Assembly (NCBI GenBank): GCA_028282195.1
Contig: JANQII010000082.1
Location: forward strand, 1-40,638
Reading direction: 5' to 3'
Source of the DNA: Prolixibacteraceae bacterium
GTDB lineage: Bacteria > Bacteroidota > Bacteroidia > Bacteroidales > Prolixibacteraceae
DNA: 40,638 nt
Position 1 is the first letter of the stretch, and each line of letters begins with the position of its first letter. A model generated the notes under the pieces. It was not told the DNA's origin. It searched no databases and was given only the letters and a program-made list of their open reading frames with translations. A program made the translations under genes and the position numbers. Below are positions 8,972-16,227 of this stretch, one piece after another.

Positions 8972-9502
8972 ATGACTCCCGAGCAGTTTAAAATAGAGGT
9001 ATTACCGTGGTCGGTTAAGCTATTTCCAATGGCAAGAAGAATGCTGAAAAGCGATTCTGAGGCTCAGGATGTTATTCAGGAGGTAATGATTAAACTTTGG
9101 AATAAACGGGATAACCTGGGAGAAATTGAAAAGCCCGAAGCTTATATCTTAACGCTATGCAGGAATCATTGCCTTGATGTATTGAAAAAGAAACGAGCAC
9201 GTCCGGCTGAAGAAGAAAACGACTATAAATTGGTCAATATTCAACAGCGAACGACAGACTATGACGCCAGGGAAAAACTGGAAATTGTTCATCAAATTAT
9301 TGAAAGCTTGCCGGATAAGTACAGGGAAGTAATCCAGTATCGTGAAATCGATGGTTTGGATTTTGAAGAGATCAGAGCTTTGACTGGTTTTGAAGTTCCG
9401 CATATCAGAGTTATTTTATCAAGGGCAAGGCTGAAAATAAAAGAAGAAATTCGAAAAATTTACGATTATGGGCCAAAAGAACATCAATCCATTGCTAGAT
9501 AA
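8972..9502 (+). CDS. RNA polymerase ECF sigma factor (sigma-70 family)
   Basis: A 176-residue ECF sigma factor: region 2 at about residues 10-75 (EAQDVIQEVMIKLWNK, then EAYILTLCRNHCLDVLKKK) and region 4 at about 105-165 (LPDKYREVIQYREIDGLDFEEIRALTGF, then VRVILSRAR-type helix as HIRVILSRARLKI). No C-terminal extension. Its last 35 bases overlap the next gene in another frame, which ties its translation to the membrane regulator downstream. Genes controlled are not known; the operon's third gene is a likely target. Confidence 0.93.
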   Translation: MTPEQFKIEVLPWSVKLFPMARRMLKSDSEAQDVIQEVMIKLWNKRDNLGEIEKPEAYILTLCRNHCLDVLKKKRARPAEEENDYKLVNIQQRTTDYDAREKLEIVHQIIESLPDKYREVIQYREIDGLDFEEIRALTGFEVPHIRVILSRARLKIKEEIRKIYDYGPKEHQSIAR

Positions 9503-9920
9503 ATATTACCAGGGAGAAACTAAGCTTGAAGAGGAAGCTTTGCTTAAAAAGGAAATCAGGCAGGGAGAAGATCTTTTTCAGGAGGAGAAGGATATTTTCG
9601 AATATTTTGAACAGGAAGCTTATGTTCCTGAAAATCTTGAAAGCCAAATTTTTGAAAACATACAAAATATAAGAAACCGATCCAAAATAGTTCGAATGGC
9701 ATGGTTCAGGTATACATCAATTGCTGCAGCAGTATGCCTGTTTGCCTCGGTATTTTGGTTTACAACAAAAAATCAGCGTGCTGGTGAACTAAGCCAGGAA
9801 GAACAGTTTGCAATTTTGGAGCAAGCCTTGTTTGAAATTTCAAATAGTGTTCAGCCGGCACAAAATGATGATGTATTGGTATTGTTTCAGGATGAAAACC
9901 TGGAAATAGTTATGAATTAA
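9468..9920 (+). CDS. Probable anti-sigma factor, single-pass membrane protein
   Basis: A 150-residue protein with an acidic N-terminal half (residues 1-75, with LLDKYYQGETKLEEEALLKKEI, a pattern common in Bacteroidota anti-sigma proteins), one membrane segment at about 79-98 (IAAAVCLFASVFWF) and a short external tail. No zinc-binding HxxxCxxC motif is present. It overlaps the sigma gene, the usual arrangement for sigma/anti-sigma pairs. The role is inferred from layout and topology rather than a recognised domain. Confidence 0.7.
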   Translation: MGQKNINPLLDKYYQGETKLEEEALLKKEIRQGEDLFQEEKDIFEYFEQEAYVPENLESQIFENIQNIRNRSKIVRMAWFRYTSIAAAVCLFASVFWFTTKNQRAGELSQEEQFAILEQALFEISNSVQPAQNDDVLVLFQDENLEIVMN

Positions 9921-9933
9921 AAAGCAAAAAATA

Positions 9934-10896
9934 ATGAGACGGATAATTTTAACTTTTATGGCAAGCCTGATGATCATGTTTGCCGGAGCACAAAGCATCT
10001 TCGATAATTTAGTTGATAATTATGCTGATGAGGAAGGTTTTAGTGCAGTACAGCTAACCAGTGATATGTTTGAGTTGTACCTAAAGAAGAAGAATATTGA
10101 AGAGGATGATCCTGTATACGAAACCTTAAAAAACCTTGAGAGCATCATGGTAGTTACCCAAACTTTTGTAAGAAGTGTTGATGAAGAAAATGAAAACCCG
10201 GGCGATGGGCTAAAATATGAGATTATTGAGCACTACAAAGATGATGGGTATAGTTTGTTTAAAACAGAAAAAACCCCGGGTAGTGACCTTAAAATTTATA
10301 TCAGGAAAGATGATAGCATTGTTGAAAGCATGGGGTTGCTTAGTTCGAACAGCTTTTCTGTAAACCTAATAGAGATGAATGGCAATATTGACTTAGCCAG
10401 TATCGCAACGTTGAATAAAGCCCTTAATATTCGTGGCCTTGAGCAGTTGCGTGTATTTAGTAATGAATCTCCTAATCAGTTTTTCTTTAATTATTCTTTT
10501 CCAAGATCGGGAACAATGAGTATTCCCCGTGTGAATAAAATGCAATTTGAATGGAATGAGGAAAAACAGCGTGAATTTGAAGAGCAGGCAAAGGAACTGG
10601 AAGAAAAAATGAAAGAGCAACAATTTTTAATGGAAGAACAACATCGCGAAAAAATGGAACAAAGCGAACGTATGCGGGAAAGAAGCCGTGAGTTGTATGA
10701 AAAATACCAACGCTTCCCAATAATGATTGGTGGATATGATAGCAAAGATGCTGAATACTATATTGATGGGGAAAAAGCCGACCTTGAAGATATAAAAGCA
10801 ATAGACCCGGGTAAAATTAAGTCGATCCAGGTACTCAGAAAAGATGACAATAATGATCGGTCGATCATTAAGATTAAGATTAAAGGCGAAGACTAG
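9934..10896 (+). CDS. DUF4252 domain exported protein with coiled coil
   Basis: A 320-residue protein with signal peptide MRRIILTFMASLMIMFAGAQS. DUF4252 covers about residues 21-180 (FDNLVDNYADEEGFSAVQLTSDMFELY). Residues about 205-255 form a strongly charged coiled coil full of EE/EK/EQ. The last 60 residues (EYYIDGEKADLED, IKAIDPGKIKSIQVLRKDD) resemble the plug-like tail of Bacteroidota M56/TonB-associated proteins. It is 13 bases after the anti-sigma gene, so probably part of the same regulon. Function unknown. Confidence 0.75.
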   Translation: MRRIILTFMASLMIMFAGAQSIFDNLVDNYADEEGFSAVQLTSDMFELYLKKKNIEEDDPVYETLKNLESIMVVTQTFVRSVDEENENPGDGLKYEIIEHYKDDGYSLFKTEKTPGSDLKIYIRKDDSIVESMGLLSSNSFSVNLIEMNGNIDLASIATLNKALNIRGLEQLRVFSNESPNQFFFNYSFPRSGTMSIPRVNKMQFEWNEEKQREFEEQAKELEEKMKEQQFLMEEQHREKMEQSERMRERSRELYEKYQRFPIMIGGYDSKDAEYYIDGEKADLEDIKAIDPGKIKSIQVLRKDDNNDRSIIKIKIKGED

Positions 10897-10917
10897 AATA
10901 TTGACATCATTGGTTAT

Positions 10918-10949
10918 AAAAACGGTTGCTGTAATGGCAGCCGTTTTTT
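10918..10949. terminator. Bidirectional terminator between convergent genes
   Basis: AAAACGGTTGC / GCAGCCGTTTT form a stem flanked by A- and T-runs, so it can end transcripts from both sides. It overlaps the stop codon region of the LD-carboxypeptidase gene on the minus strand (stop at 10948-10950). Confidence 0.8.
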
Positions 10950-11850
10950 ATAAAACCCGAATTAAGCCTGGTTTATCAGAAACGTTCAACTCATATGTTC
11001 CTCCTATAACAAGAGGCAGGTTTTTTTCAATATGCCCGGCCGGAAAATCAAAACACACGGGGAAACTGTGTTCCTTAACCGCGTCAAAAATTATTTCCTC
11101 AACAGTTTGCCCAAACCTGGAATCATTGTCTTTCATTTCAGAGAAGCCTCCGACAACCAGGCCTGCGAGCTGGTCAAGTTTTCCGGCTAATTTAAGGCTA
11201 TGCATTGTTCTGTCAAGATGATAAAGATACTCCGAAAGGTCTTCGATGAAAAGAATCTTACCAGTTGTATCAGGTTCGTAAGGAGTACCTATCAGGCTAT
11301 ATAAAATTGAAAGGTTCCCTCCGGTTAGCTGGCCACTACAATTGCCGTTTCTGTTTAAATAATGTTGGCCAAATTTAAATGATTGCTTTTTACCTTTTAA
11401 GGTTTGTATCAACGTTTCATAACTTTCTGTTGGTTTCCCTTCTTTTAAATAAAAACCGGGCATTGCCCCGTGAATACTGGCTATATTTTGTTTCTGAAGT
11501 TGGCAGTGTAAAACGGTAATATCGCTAAATCCAACCAACCATTTTGGACTTCTTCGAAATGAAGAAAAGTTGATTTTATCAGCAATACGAATAGTACCAT
11601 ATCCTCCCCGTGCACAAAAAATTGCTTTGCATTTTTCATCATCCAACGCAGTTTGTAAATCAGTAAGTCGTTGCTGTTCTGTTCCTGAAAATTGAAAATA
11701 TCGATCAAGTGCATGTTCGCCTGTAACCACATCAAAACCTTCTTTTCTTACTAAATCAATACCGGGTAGAACTTTGTTGGTATCGATTTTTCCTGCAGGA
11801 GAAACGACACGGATACAATCACCGGTTTTTAAATATGGGGGAATGATCAT
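10948..11850 (-). CDS. LD-carboxypeptidase (peptidase family S66)
   Basis: A 300-residue enzyme of the LdcA/MccF family, which cuts L,D-bonds such as the terminal D-Ala of muramoyl tetrapeptides in murein recycling. Family marks: CARGGYG, then VGFSDIT with the catalytic Ser near residue 109, LFIEDLSEY (Glu of the triad) and FPAGHIEKNLPL (His). The ATG at 11850 gives MIIPPYLKTGDCIRVVSP, the usual start; an in-frame TTG lies nine bases upstream. No signal peptide, so cytoplasmic. It ends in the shared terminator. The substrate could be another L,D-peptide, so no symbol is given. Confidence 0.9.
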   Translation of the reverse strand: MIIPPYLKTGDCIRVVSPAGKIDTNKVLPGIDLVRKEGFDVVTGEHALDRYFQFSGTEQQRLTDLQTALDDEKCKAIFCARGGYGTIRIADKINFSSFRRSPKWLVGFSDITVLHCQLQKQNIASIHGAMPGFYLKEGKPTESYETLIQTLKGKKQSFKFGQHYLNRNGNCSGQLTGGNLSILYSLIGTPYEPDTTGKILFIEDLSEYLYHLDRTMHSLKLAGKLDQLAGLVVGGFSEMKDNDSRFGQTVEEIIFDAVKEHSFPVCFDFPAGHIEKNLPLVIGGTYELNVSDKPGLIRVL

Positions 11851-11903
11851 CTTTTTCAATTTTCATTAGAAGATACAAATCTTCATTCAAAAGGTTTATA
11901 AAC

Positions 11904-11927
11904 CAAAAAAACCGCTTTCGCGGTTTT
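11904..11927 (-). terminator. Terminator of the HU-SPOR gene
   Basis: On the minus strand, AAAACCGC-GAAA-GCGGTTTTTTT is a short strong stem with a tetraloop and a T run, starting right past the stop at 11930. Confidence 0.85.
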
Positions 11928-11929
11928 AG

Positions 11930-12823
11930 TTAATTCTTATTATAAATCCAAACTCCCGAGTCGGGCGATTTGTCCTTAATTTCGAGTTGTTTTGCTTTCG
12001 CACTTGCAAAGTCAGGAAAACCTCCAAGTGCAATGTAGTTTAGCCCTTTTATCAGTCCCAGGTTTTTGGCTTCAAAGCCTTCATCTAACTTTTGCTGAAG
12101 AAAACGTTCTGCATTTTCACTGCTTCTGAAACTTCCACCAATAATAAAAAATCGATCTTCGGCAGTTACTTCTTGGGAAACAGGAATAATTTCGGTTTCA
12201 ACTACCTGGGCTGGTTCAGCCGGAGCCATCATTTCTGTTAAAACGCTCAAGTCTGATTGAAGGATGTTTTCCTTATTGTCTTTTATTGGGAAGAAGGAAA
12301 GAGCAATCATAAGCGGAACTCCAATCAGTACCTTTTTAAGTGACCTGTTTTGGAAAATAACCTCAACTGCATCCCGATTTTCCGGGCTTACAGTTCTTGA
12401 TAACTTTTTGGCATAAAGTGATTCATATTGAAATCTGCTCAAACCATAAGCATCCAAATTCAGCTTATTATCCTGAGCCGGTTCAAAAATCAACTGATCA
12501 TTTTCATTGTAAAACAAATCACCAATTTCATCAATAGAAACCCGCTCACCATCAGCCAAATGATAATTTATCTCCTGAACAAGCAACTTAACTTTCTTGC
12601 TGGCATCCATATAATTTATGCCAGCCTGTTTAGCAAGGTAGTTGACAAACAGCCCATCGTTAAACTTAAGTTTATTGTTGAAGTTAATGGCTTTTGAAGG
12701 AGGAAGAAAGTTTGAATTACTAATCTTCGCAGGTTTGTAATTGGTTACAAAACCGCCAAATTCAGGAATAATTACACAGTCGTGTAAAAGAATTAAATCT
12801 TTTATGCAAGCGAGAAATTCCAC
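11930..12823 (-). CDS. HU-like (CCDC81 type) and SPOR domain membrane protein
   Basis: A 297-residue protein. Residues 1-125 resemble the HU-CCDC81 bacterial domains (LLHDCVIIPEFGGFVTNYKPA, FNDGLFVNYLAKQAGINYMDA, INYHLADGERVSIDEIGDL). A membrane segment follows at about 168-185 (VLIGVPLMIALSFFPI), and the C-terminus is a SPOR domain, about 222-295 (FFIIGGSFRSSENAERFLQQ, GLNYIALGGFPDFASA). SPOR domains bind glycan strands stripped of stem peptides, so a link to division or wall remodelling is likely. The N-terminal half would face the cytoplasm. Divergent from galE. Confidence 0.85.
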   Translation of the reverse strand: MEFLACIKDLILLHDCVIIPEFGGFVTNYKPAKISNSNFLPPSKAINFNNKLKFNDGLFVNYLAKQAGINYMDASKKVKLLVQEINYHLADGERVSIDEIGDLFYNENDQLIFEPAQDNKLNLDAYGLSRFQYESLYAKKLSRTVSPENRDAVEVIFQNRSLKKVLIGVPLMIALSFFPIKDNKENILQSDLSVLTEMMAPAEPAQVVETEIIPVSQEVTAEDRFFIIGGSFRSSENAERFLQQKLDEGFEAKNLGLIKGLNYIALGGFPDFASAKAKQLEIKDKSPDSGVWIYNKN

Positions 12824-12936
12824 TTAGTTTTTTGTTTAGTAAATCAAAATTAAGGAAAAATTAACCGAGAGCCAACGTAAAGTTTTCAACAATTTGGGGC
12901 ATTTGCTGATAATCAGGAGACAATGAAACAATTTTT

Positions 12937-12970
12937 TTTGAATAAGCCTTTGATTTAATTTGTAGTTTTG
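12937..12970 (+). promoter_or_regulatory. Promoter of galE
   Basis: TTTG (12937-12940), a 22-base spacer and TAGTTTTG (12963-12970) match the Bacteroidota primary promoter. The predicted leader is about 40 bases. Confidence 0.65.
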
Positions 12971-13018
12971 GAAACAGAATAATACAGGACAGATCAACCT
13001 CATTGAAAATATTAACCC

Positions 13019-14047
13019 ATGAAGAAGCAAATTTTAGTTACCGGAGGTACCGGATACATTGGATCGCATACTGTAGTTGAACTTGAGAATGCAGGTTATG
13101 ACGTTGTAGTTGTCGACGACCTTTCTAATTCCAGTGCTGATGTATTAGACAATATTGAGAAGATTACCGGGCAAAAGCCGGTTTTTGAACAATTCAGTTT
13201 AGCAGATGCTGAAAAAACGGATGACTTTTTTAACCGTTATCCAAAAATTGAAGCAATTATACATTTTGCAGCATCAAAAGCTGTTGGTGAATCAGTAAAC
13301 ATTCCATTACATTATTACCGTAACAATTTGGTTTCATTAATGAACCTGTTGGATTGCCAGAAAAAATATGGTGTGGCAAATATGGTTTTCTCTTCATCTT
13401 GTACCGTTTACGGGCAACCTGATAAATTGCCTGTAACAGAAGATACGCCGCGTAAAGATGCCGAATCCCCTTATGGAAATACAAAGCGGGTGAATGAAGA
13501 TATCCTGGAAGATTCGATAAAAGCGAACCCTGAATTAAAAGGGATTGCCCTTCGTTATTTTAATCCGATTGGTGCACATCCAACAGCTCTGATTGGTGAG
13601 TTACCTCTTGGTGTTCCTCAAAACCTGGTTCCATTTATCACACAAACCGCTGCTGGATTAAGGGAGCAGATTAGTGTGTTTGGTGATGATTATGATACGC
13701 CGGATGGTTCAGCAATTCGTGACTACATTAATGTTGTTGATTTGGCTAAAGCGCATGTGATTGCCATTGAACGTTTGTTGGAAAATAAAAACAAAGATGG
13801 TTACGAGATTTTTAATTTAGGAACTGGCAATGGTTATTCAGTCCTTGAAATTGTCAATGGCTTTGAAAAGTCAACAGGTGTAAAATTAAATTACAAGATT
13901 GTTGATCGTCGTGCCGGGGATATTGAAAAGATTTGGGCGGATACAACCTATGCTAACGAAGAATTAGGATGGAAAGCTGAAATTGGTTTGGAAGAAACAT
14001 TGCTTTCTGCCTGGAACTGGGAAAAACGAGTTCGTGGCATCGAATAA
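13019..14047 (+). CDS. galE: UDP-glucose 4-epimerase
   Basis: A 342-residue extended short-chain dehydrogenase that interconverts UDP-glucose and UDP-galactose. NAD-binding GGTGYIGSH is at residues 9-17, the catalytic Ser region FSSSCTVYG at 124-132 and the YxxxK pair at Tyr152/Lys156. RYFNPIGAHPTALIGE and the C-terminal RRAGDIEKIWADT are standard for GalE. It has its own promoter and a terminator, so appears monocistronic. It feeds galactose use and envelope polysaccharide synthesis, in line with rmlB nearby. Confidence 0.95.
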   Translation: MKKQILVTGGTGYIGSHTVVELENAGYDVVVVDDLSNSSADVLDNIEKITGQKPVFEQFSLADAEKTDDFFNRYPKIEAIIHFAASKAVGESVNIPLHYYRNNLVSLMNLLDCQKKYGVANMVFSSSCTVYGQPDKLPVTEDTPRKDAESPYGNTKRVNEDILEDSIKANPELKGIALRYFNPIGAHPTALIGELPLGVPQNLVPFITQTAAGLREQISVFGDDYDTPDGSAIRDYINVVDLAKAHVIAIERLLENKNKDGYEIFNLGTGNGYSVLEIVNGFEKSTGVKLNYKIVDRRAGDIEKIWADTTYANEELGWKAEIGLEETLLSAWNWEKRVRGIE

Positions 14048-14080
14048 TTTGATCGAATTATAATAATTGAGATATACGAA

Positions 14081-14107
14081 GGGTTTGTCATTTGGCAAGC
14101 CCTTTTT
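14081..14107 (+). terminator. Terminator of galE
   Basis: GGGTTTGTC / GGCAAGCCC pair with two G-T pairs around a short loop, followed by TTTTTT, about 35 bp past the stop. Confidence 0.75.
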
Positions 14108-14121
14108 TATGCTTCTTCAAA

Positions 14122-14249
14122 ACCCCCTACCTGCCAGCCGGCAGGCTGGAGTCCCCAGTCGGGGGACTTTAGTGTTGCACAGTAAATAATTGTTTCGTTA
14201 TTCAAGAACTAGCTCCTCTTCCCGTTTGGGAAGAGGTTGGGAGATGGGC
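14122..14249. repeat. Left palindrome unit of the DUF559 cassette
   Basis: The unit has two parts: a C-run/G-run pair (CCCCC ... CGGGGGACTTTA) holding a 22-bp GC-rich palindrome at 14128-14149, then the hairpin CCTCTTCCC-GTTT-GGGAAGAGG (about 14216-14237) followed by TTGGGAGATG. The same parts occur in the same order and strand at 14782-14947, on the other side of the DUF559 gene. Confidence 0.75.
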
Positions 14250-14265
14250 AAAACAGCTATTTGGA

Positions 14266-14676
14266 TCATTTTTTTTCGGCATCCAATAGTTTTTCAATTT
14301 CTTTTTCAATTTGTTTCAATACATCTTTCATATGATTCCAAACTACTTCGTTCGTGAATCTCAAAACAGTTATTCCAAATTCGTTTAGTTCAAAGGTTCT
14401 GTTTTTATCCCACTCTTTTTGATCTGGTGTTTGATGAATTCCTCCGTCCACCTCAATAGCAAGGCGACATTCATGACAATAGAAGTCGAGAATGAAAATA
14501 TCAACGGGATGTTGTCTCCTAAATTTCAGTTCTTTCATCTGACGATTTCGTAAGTATCTCCAAAGATATTTCTCTTCATCAGTCATATTTTTTCTTAATT
14601 CTGCGGCTCTCGATTTAGTTTCAGCAGAGGCTCCAAAATAAAATTCATATTCGTGGGTATTAGAAAGTCGTACCAT
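14266..14676 (-). CDS. DUF559 endonuclease-domain protein
   Basis: A 136-residue single-domain protein of the DUF559 family, related to Vsr/MutH-type PD-(D/E)xK nucleases. A helical N-terminus (MTDEEKYLWRYLRN) precedes the core QHPVDIFILDFYC and LAIEVDGGIHQ, with candidate metal ligands Asp64, Glu75 and Asp77; the last part (RTFELNEFGITVLRF) completes the fold. Family proteins are predicted DNases, with cellular role unsettled. The gene is alone on its strand between galE and rmlB and is enclosed by two similar palindrome units, suggesting it arrived with them as a cassette. Confidence 0.88.
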   Translation of the reverse strand: MVRLSNTHEYEFYFGASAETKSRAAELRKNMTDEEKYLWRYLRNRQMKELKFRRQHPVDIFILDFYCHECRLAIEVDGGIHQTPDQKEWDKNRTFELNEFGITVLRFTNEVVWNHMKDVLKQIEKEIEKLLDAEKK

Positions 14677-14781
14677 ATGTTCGTATTTTCGGGATGATCA
14701 GATTTTGCTTTCAAATTAATAATAATAATTGGAATTAGATATTTGAAGATTGACTGTAGGCTTGTTATTCCAGTCTATCTT

Positions 14782-14947
14782 TCCCCTACCAATCAGCCAG
14801 CACGGCAGAAGTATTTTTATGAAAGAATACAATTTTTTACCCCTTAAATTCTCCAAGCGGGGGACTTTAATGAAATGAGAAATGTGTTTGAGCTGTTTTT
14901 AACGGAAAAACTATGCCTCTTCCCAAACGGGAAGAGGTTGGGAGATG
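14782..14947. repeat. Right palindrome unit of the DUF559 cassette
   Basis: Contains CCCCT ... AAGCGGGGGACTTTAATG (about 14836-14875) and the hairpin CCTCTTCCC-AAAC-GGGAAGAGG followed by TTGGGAGATG. This repeats the left unit as a direct repeat, except that the hairpin loop reads AAAC instead of GTTT, its reverse complement, and the 22-bp palindrome is absent. Between this unit and the rmlB start (14948-15110) only a possible -10-type box is seen. Confidence 0.75.
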
Positions 14948-14984
14948 AATAAAAATAATATTTCCCAAATTCTTTGTAAAATCC

Positions 14985-14992
14985 TACATTTG
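14985..14992 (+). promoter_or_regulatory. -7 box of a possible rmlB promoter
   Basis: TACATTTG fits TAnnTTTG. No clear -33 element at the right distance is visible. The leader to the ATG at 15111 would be about 110 bases. Confidence 0.4.
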
Positions 14993-15110
14993 ATTTCAGA
15001 AAGAAACTTTTAGACACATTATGGAAAGATGTTTTTAGGGAACCGCCTCAAATCATATTTCACTGGACGAGAGCAATTTGATAATAAGAACAAAAAAAGC
15101 TAAATACTAT

Positions 15111-16163
15111 ATGAAAACCATATTAATAACAGGAGGTGCAGGATTTATCGGGTCGCATGTGGTGCGGTTGTTTGTGAATAAATATCCTGATTACCAGATA
15201 GTCAACCTGGATAAGCTGACTTATGCCGGTAACCTGGCTAATTTGAAAGATATTGAAGGCAAGCCAAACTACGAATTTGTAAAAGGGGATCTAGTTGATG
15301 GTGGTCTCATTCTAAAATTGTTTGAAGAGAAACAATTTGACGGGATCATTCATTTGGCTGCCGAATCACATGTTGACCGTTCAATCTCCAATCCAACGGA
15401 GTTTGTTTTTACAAATGTCATCGGTACGGTGAATCTATTGAATGCAGCTAAAAACATTTGGAAAGATAATATTGAGGATAAGCTTTTTTATCATATTTCC
15501 ACGGATGAAGTTTATGGTTCTTTAGGGCTTGAAGGTATGTTCACTGAAGAAACTGCTTATGATCCGCATAGCCCTTACTCTGCTTCTAAAGCAAGCTCTG
15601 ATCATTTTGTGAGGGCTTATCATGACACTTTCGGGTTACCCGCACTGGTTTCAAATTGTTCCAACAATTATGGTTCATTTCAGTTTCCGGAGAAGTTGAT
15701 TCCGCTTTTCATCAATAACATTAAAAACAACAAGCCACTGCCCGTTTACGGAAAAGGTGAAAATGTTCGTGATTGGCTCTGGGTTGAAGATCATGCCCGG
15801 GCTATTGATGTGATTTTTCATCGGGGAATAGCTGGCGAAACTTATAATGTTGGTGGGCACAACGAATGGAAGAATATTGATTTGATTCGGTTGATGTGCC
15901 AGGTTATGGATCGAAAGCTGGGCAGGGAAACCGGAACTTCTGAAAAACTAATCACTTTTGTAAAAGACCGTGCCGGGCATGATTTGCGATATGCTATTGA
16001 TTCCGGCAAACTCCAAAAAGAATTGGGTTGGGAACCCAGCTTACAGTTTGAAGAAGGATTGGAAAAAACAATTGATTGGTATTTAGCAAATGAAGATTGG
16101 TTGGCAAATGTGACCAGTGGTGACTATCAGAAATATTACGAAGAGCAGTACACAAAACGATAG
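15111..16163 (+). CDS. rmlB: dTDP-glucose 4,6-dehydratase
   Basis: A 350-residue extended short-chain dehydrogenase that turns dTDP-glucose into dTDP-4-keto-6-deoxyglucose, the entry to dTDP-rhamnose and other deoxysugars. GGAGFIGSH (8-16) binds NAD; STDEVYG gives the Thr-Asp-Glu set near 131-133; Tyr156 and Lys160 form YxxxK. SNCSNNYGSFQFPEKLIP and the NVGGHNEWKN stretch are typical of RmlB. I start at the ATG at 15111 because MKTILITGGAGF is the normal beginning; an in-frame TTG at 15078 would only add a lysine-rich leader. The other rml genes are not adjacent. Confidence 0.93.
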   Translation: MKTILITGGAGFIGSHVVRLFVNKYPDYQIVNLDKLTYAGNLANLKDIEGKPNYEFVKGDLVDGGLILKLFEEKQFDGIIHLAAESHVDRSISNPTEFVFTNVIGTVNLLNAAKNIWKDNIEDKLFYHISTDEVYGSLGLEGMFTEETAYDPHSPYSASKASSDHFVRAYHDTFGLPALVSNCSNNYGSFQFPEKLIPLFINNIKNNKPLPVYGKGENVRDWLWVEDHARAIDVIFHRGIAGETYNVGGHNEWKNIDLIRLMCQVMDRKLGRETGTSEKLITFVKDRAGHDLRYAIDSGKLQKELGWEPSLQFEEGLEKTIDWYLANEDWLANVTSGDYQKYYEEQYTKR

Positions 16164-16170
16164 TAGGCAA

Positions 16171-16207
16171 TTACTGAGAACCTCACTTCAAGTGAGGCTC
16201 TCAGTAA
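16171..16207. terminator. Long perfect-type hairpin after rmlB
   Basis: A 37-base palindrome: TTACTGAGA/TCTCAGTAA outside and CCTCACTT/AAGTGAGG inside, with a single A-C mismatch between. It starts 8 bp after the rmlB stop. There is no T-run, so it could be a terminator helped by other factors, an RNA 3' end stabiliser or an operator for the next gene. Confidence 0.55.
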
Positions 16208-16227
16208 CAGTGTTTTAAAAGAAACCA

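Noticed and set aside
10487..10801. Long minus-strand open frames inside the DUF4252 gene
   Set aside because: They lie opposite the charged coiled-coil coding stretch, whose codon pattern leaves reverse frames open; no signal or family match.
14266..14676. DUF559 protein as part of the RM system
   Set aside because: It is 21 kb from the methylase, has no methylase neighbour, and its flanks are repeats rather than RM genes.
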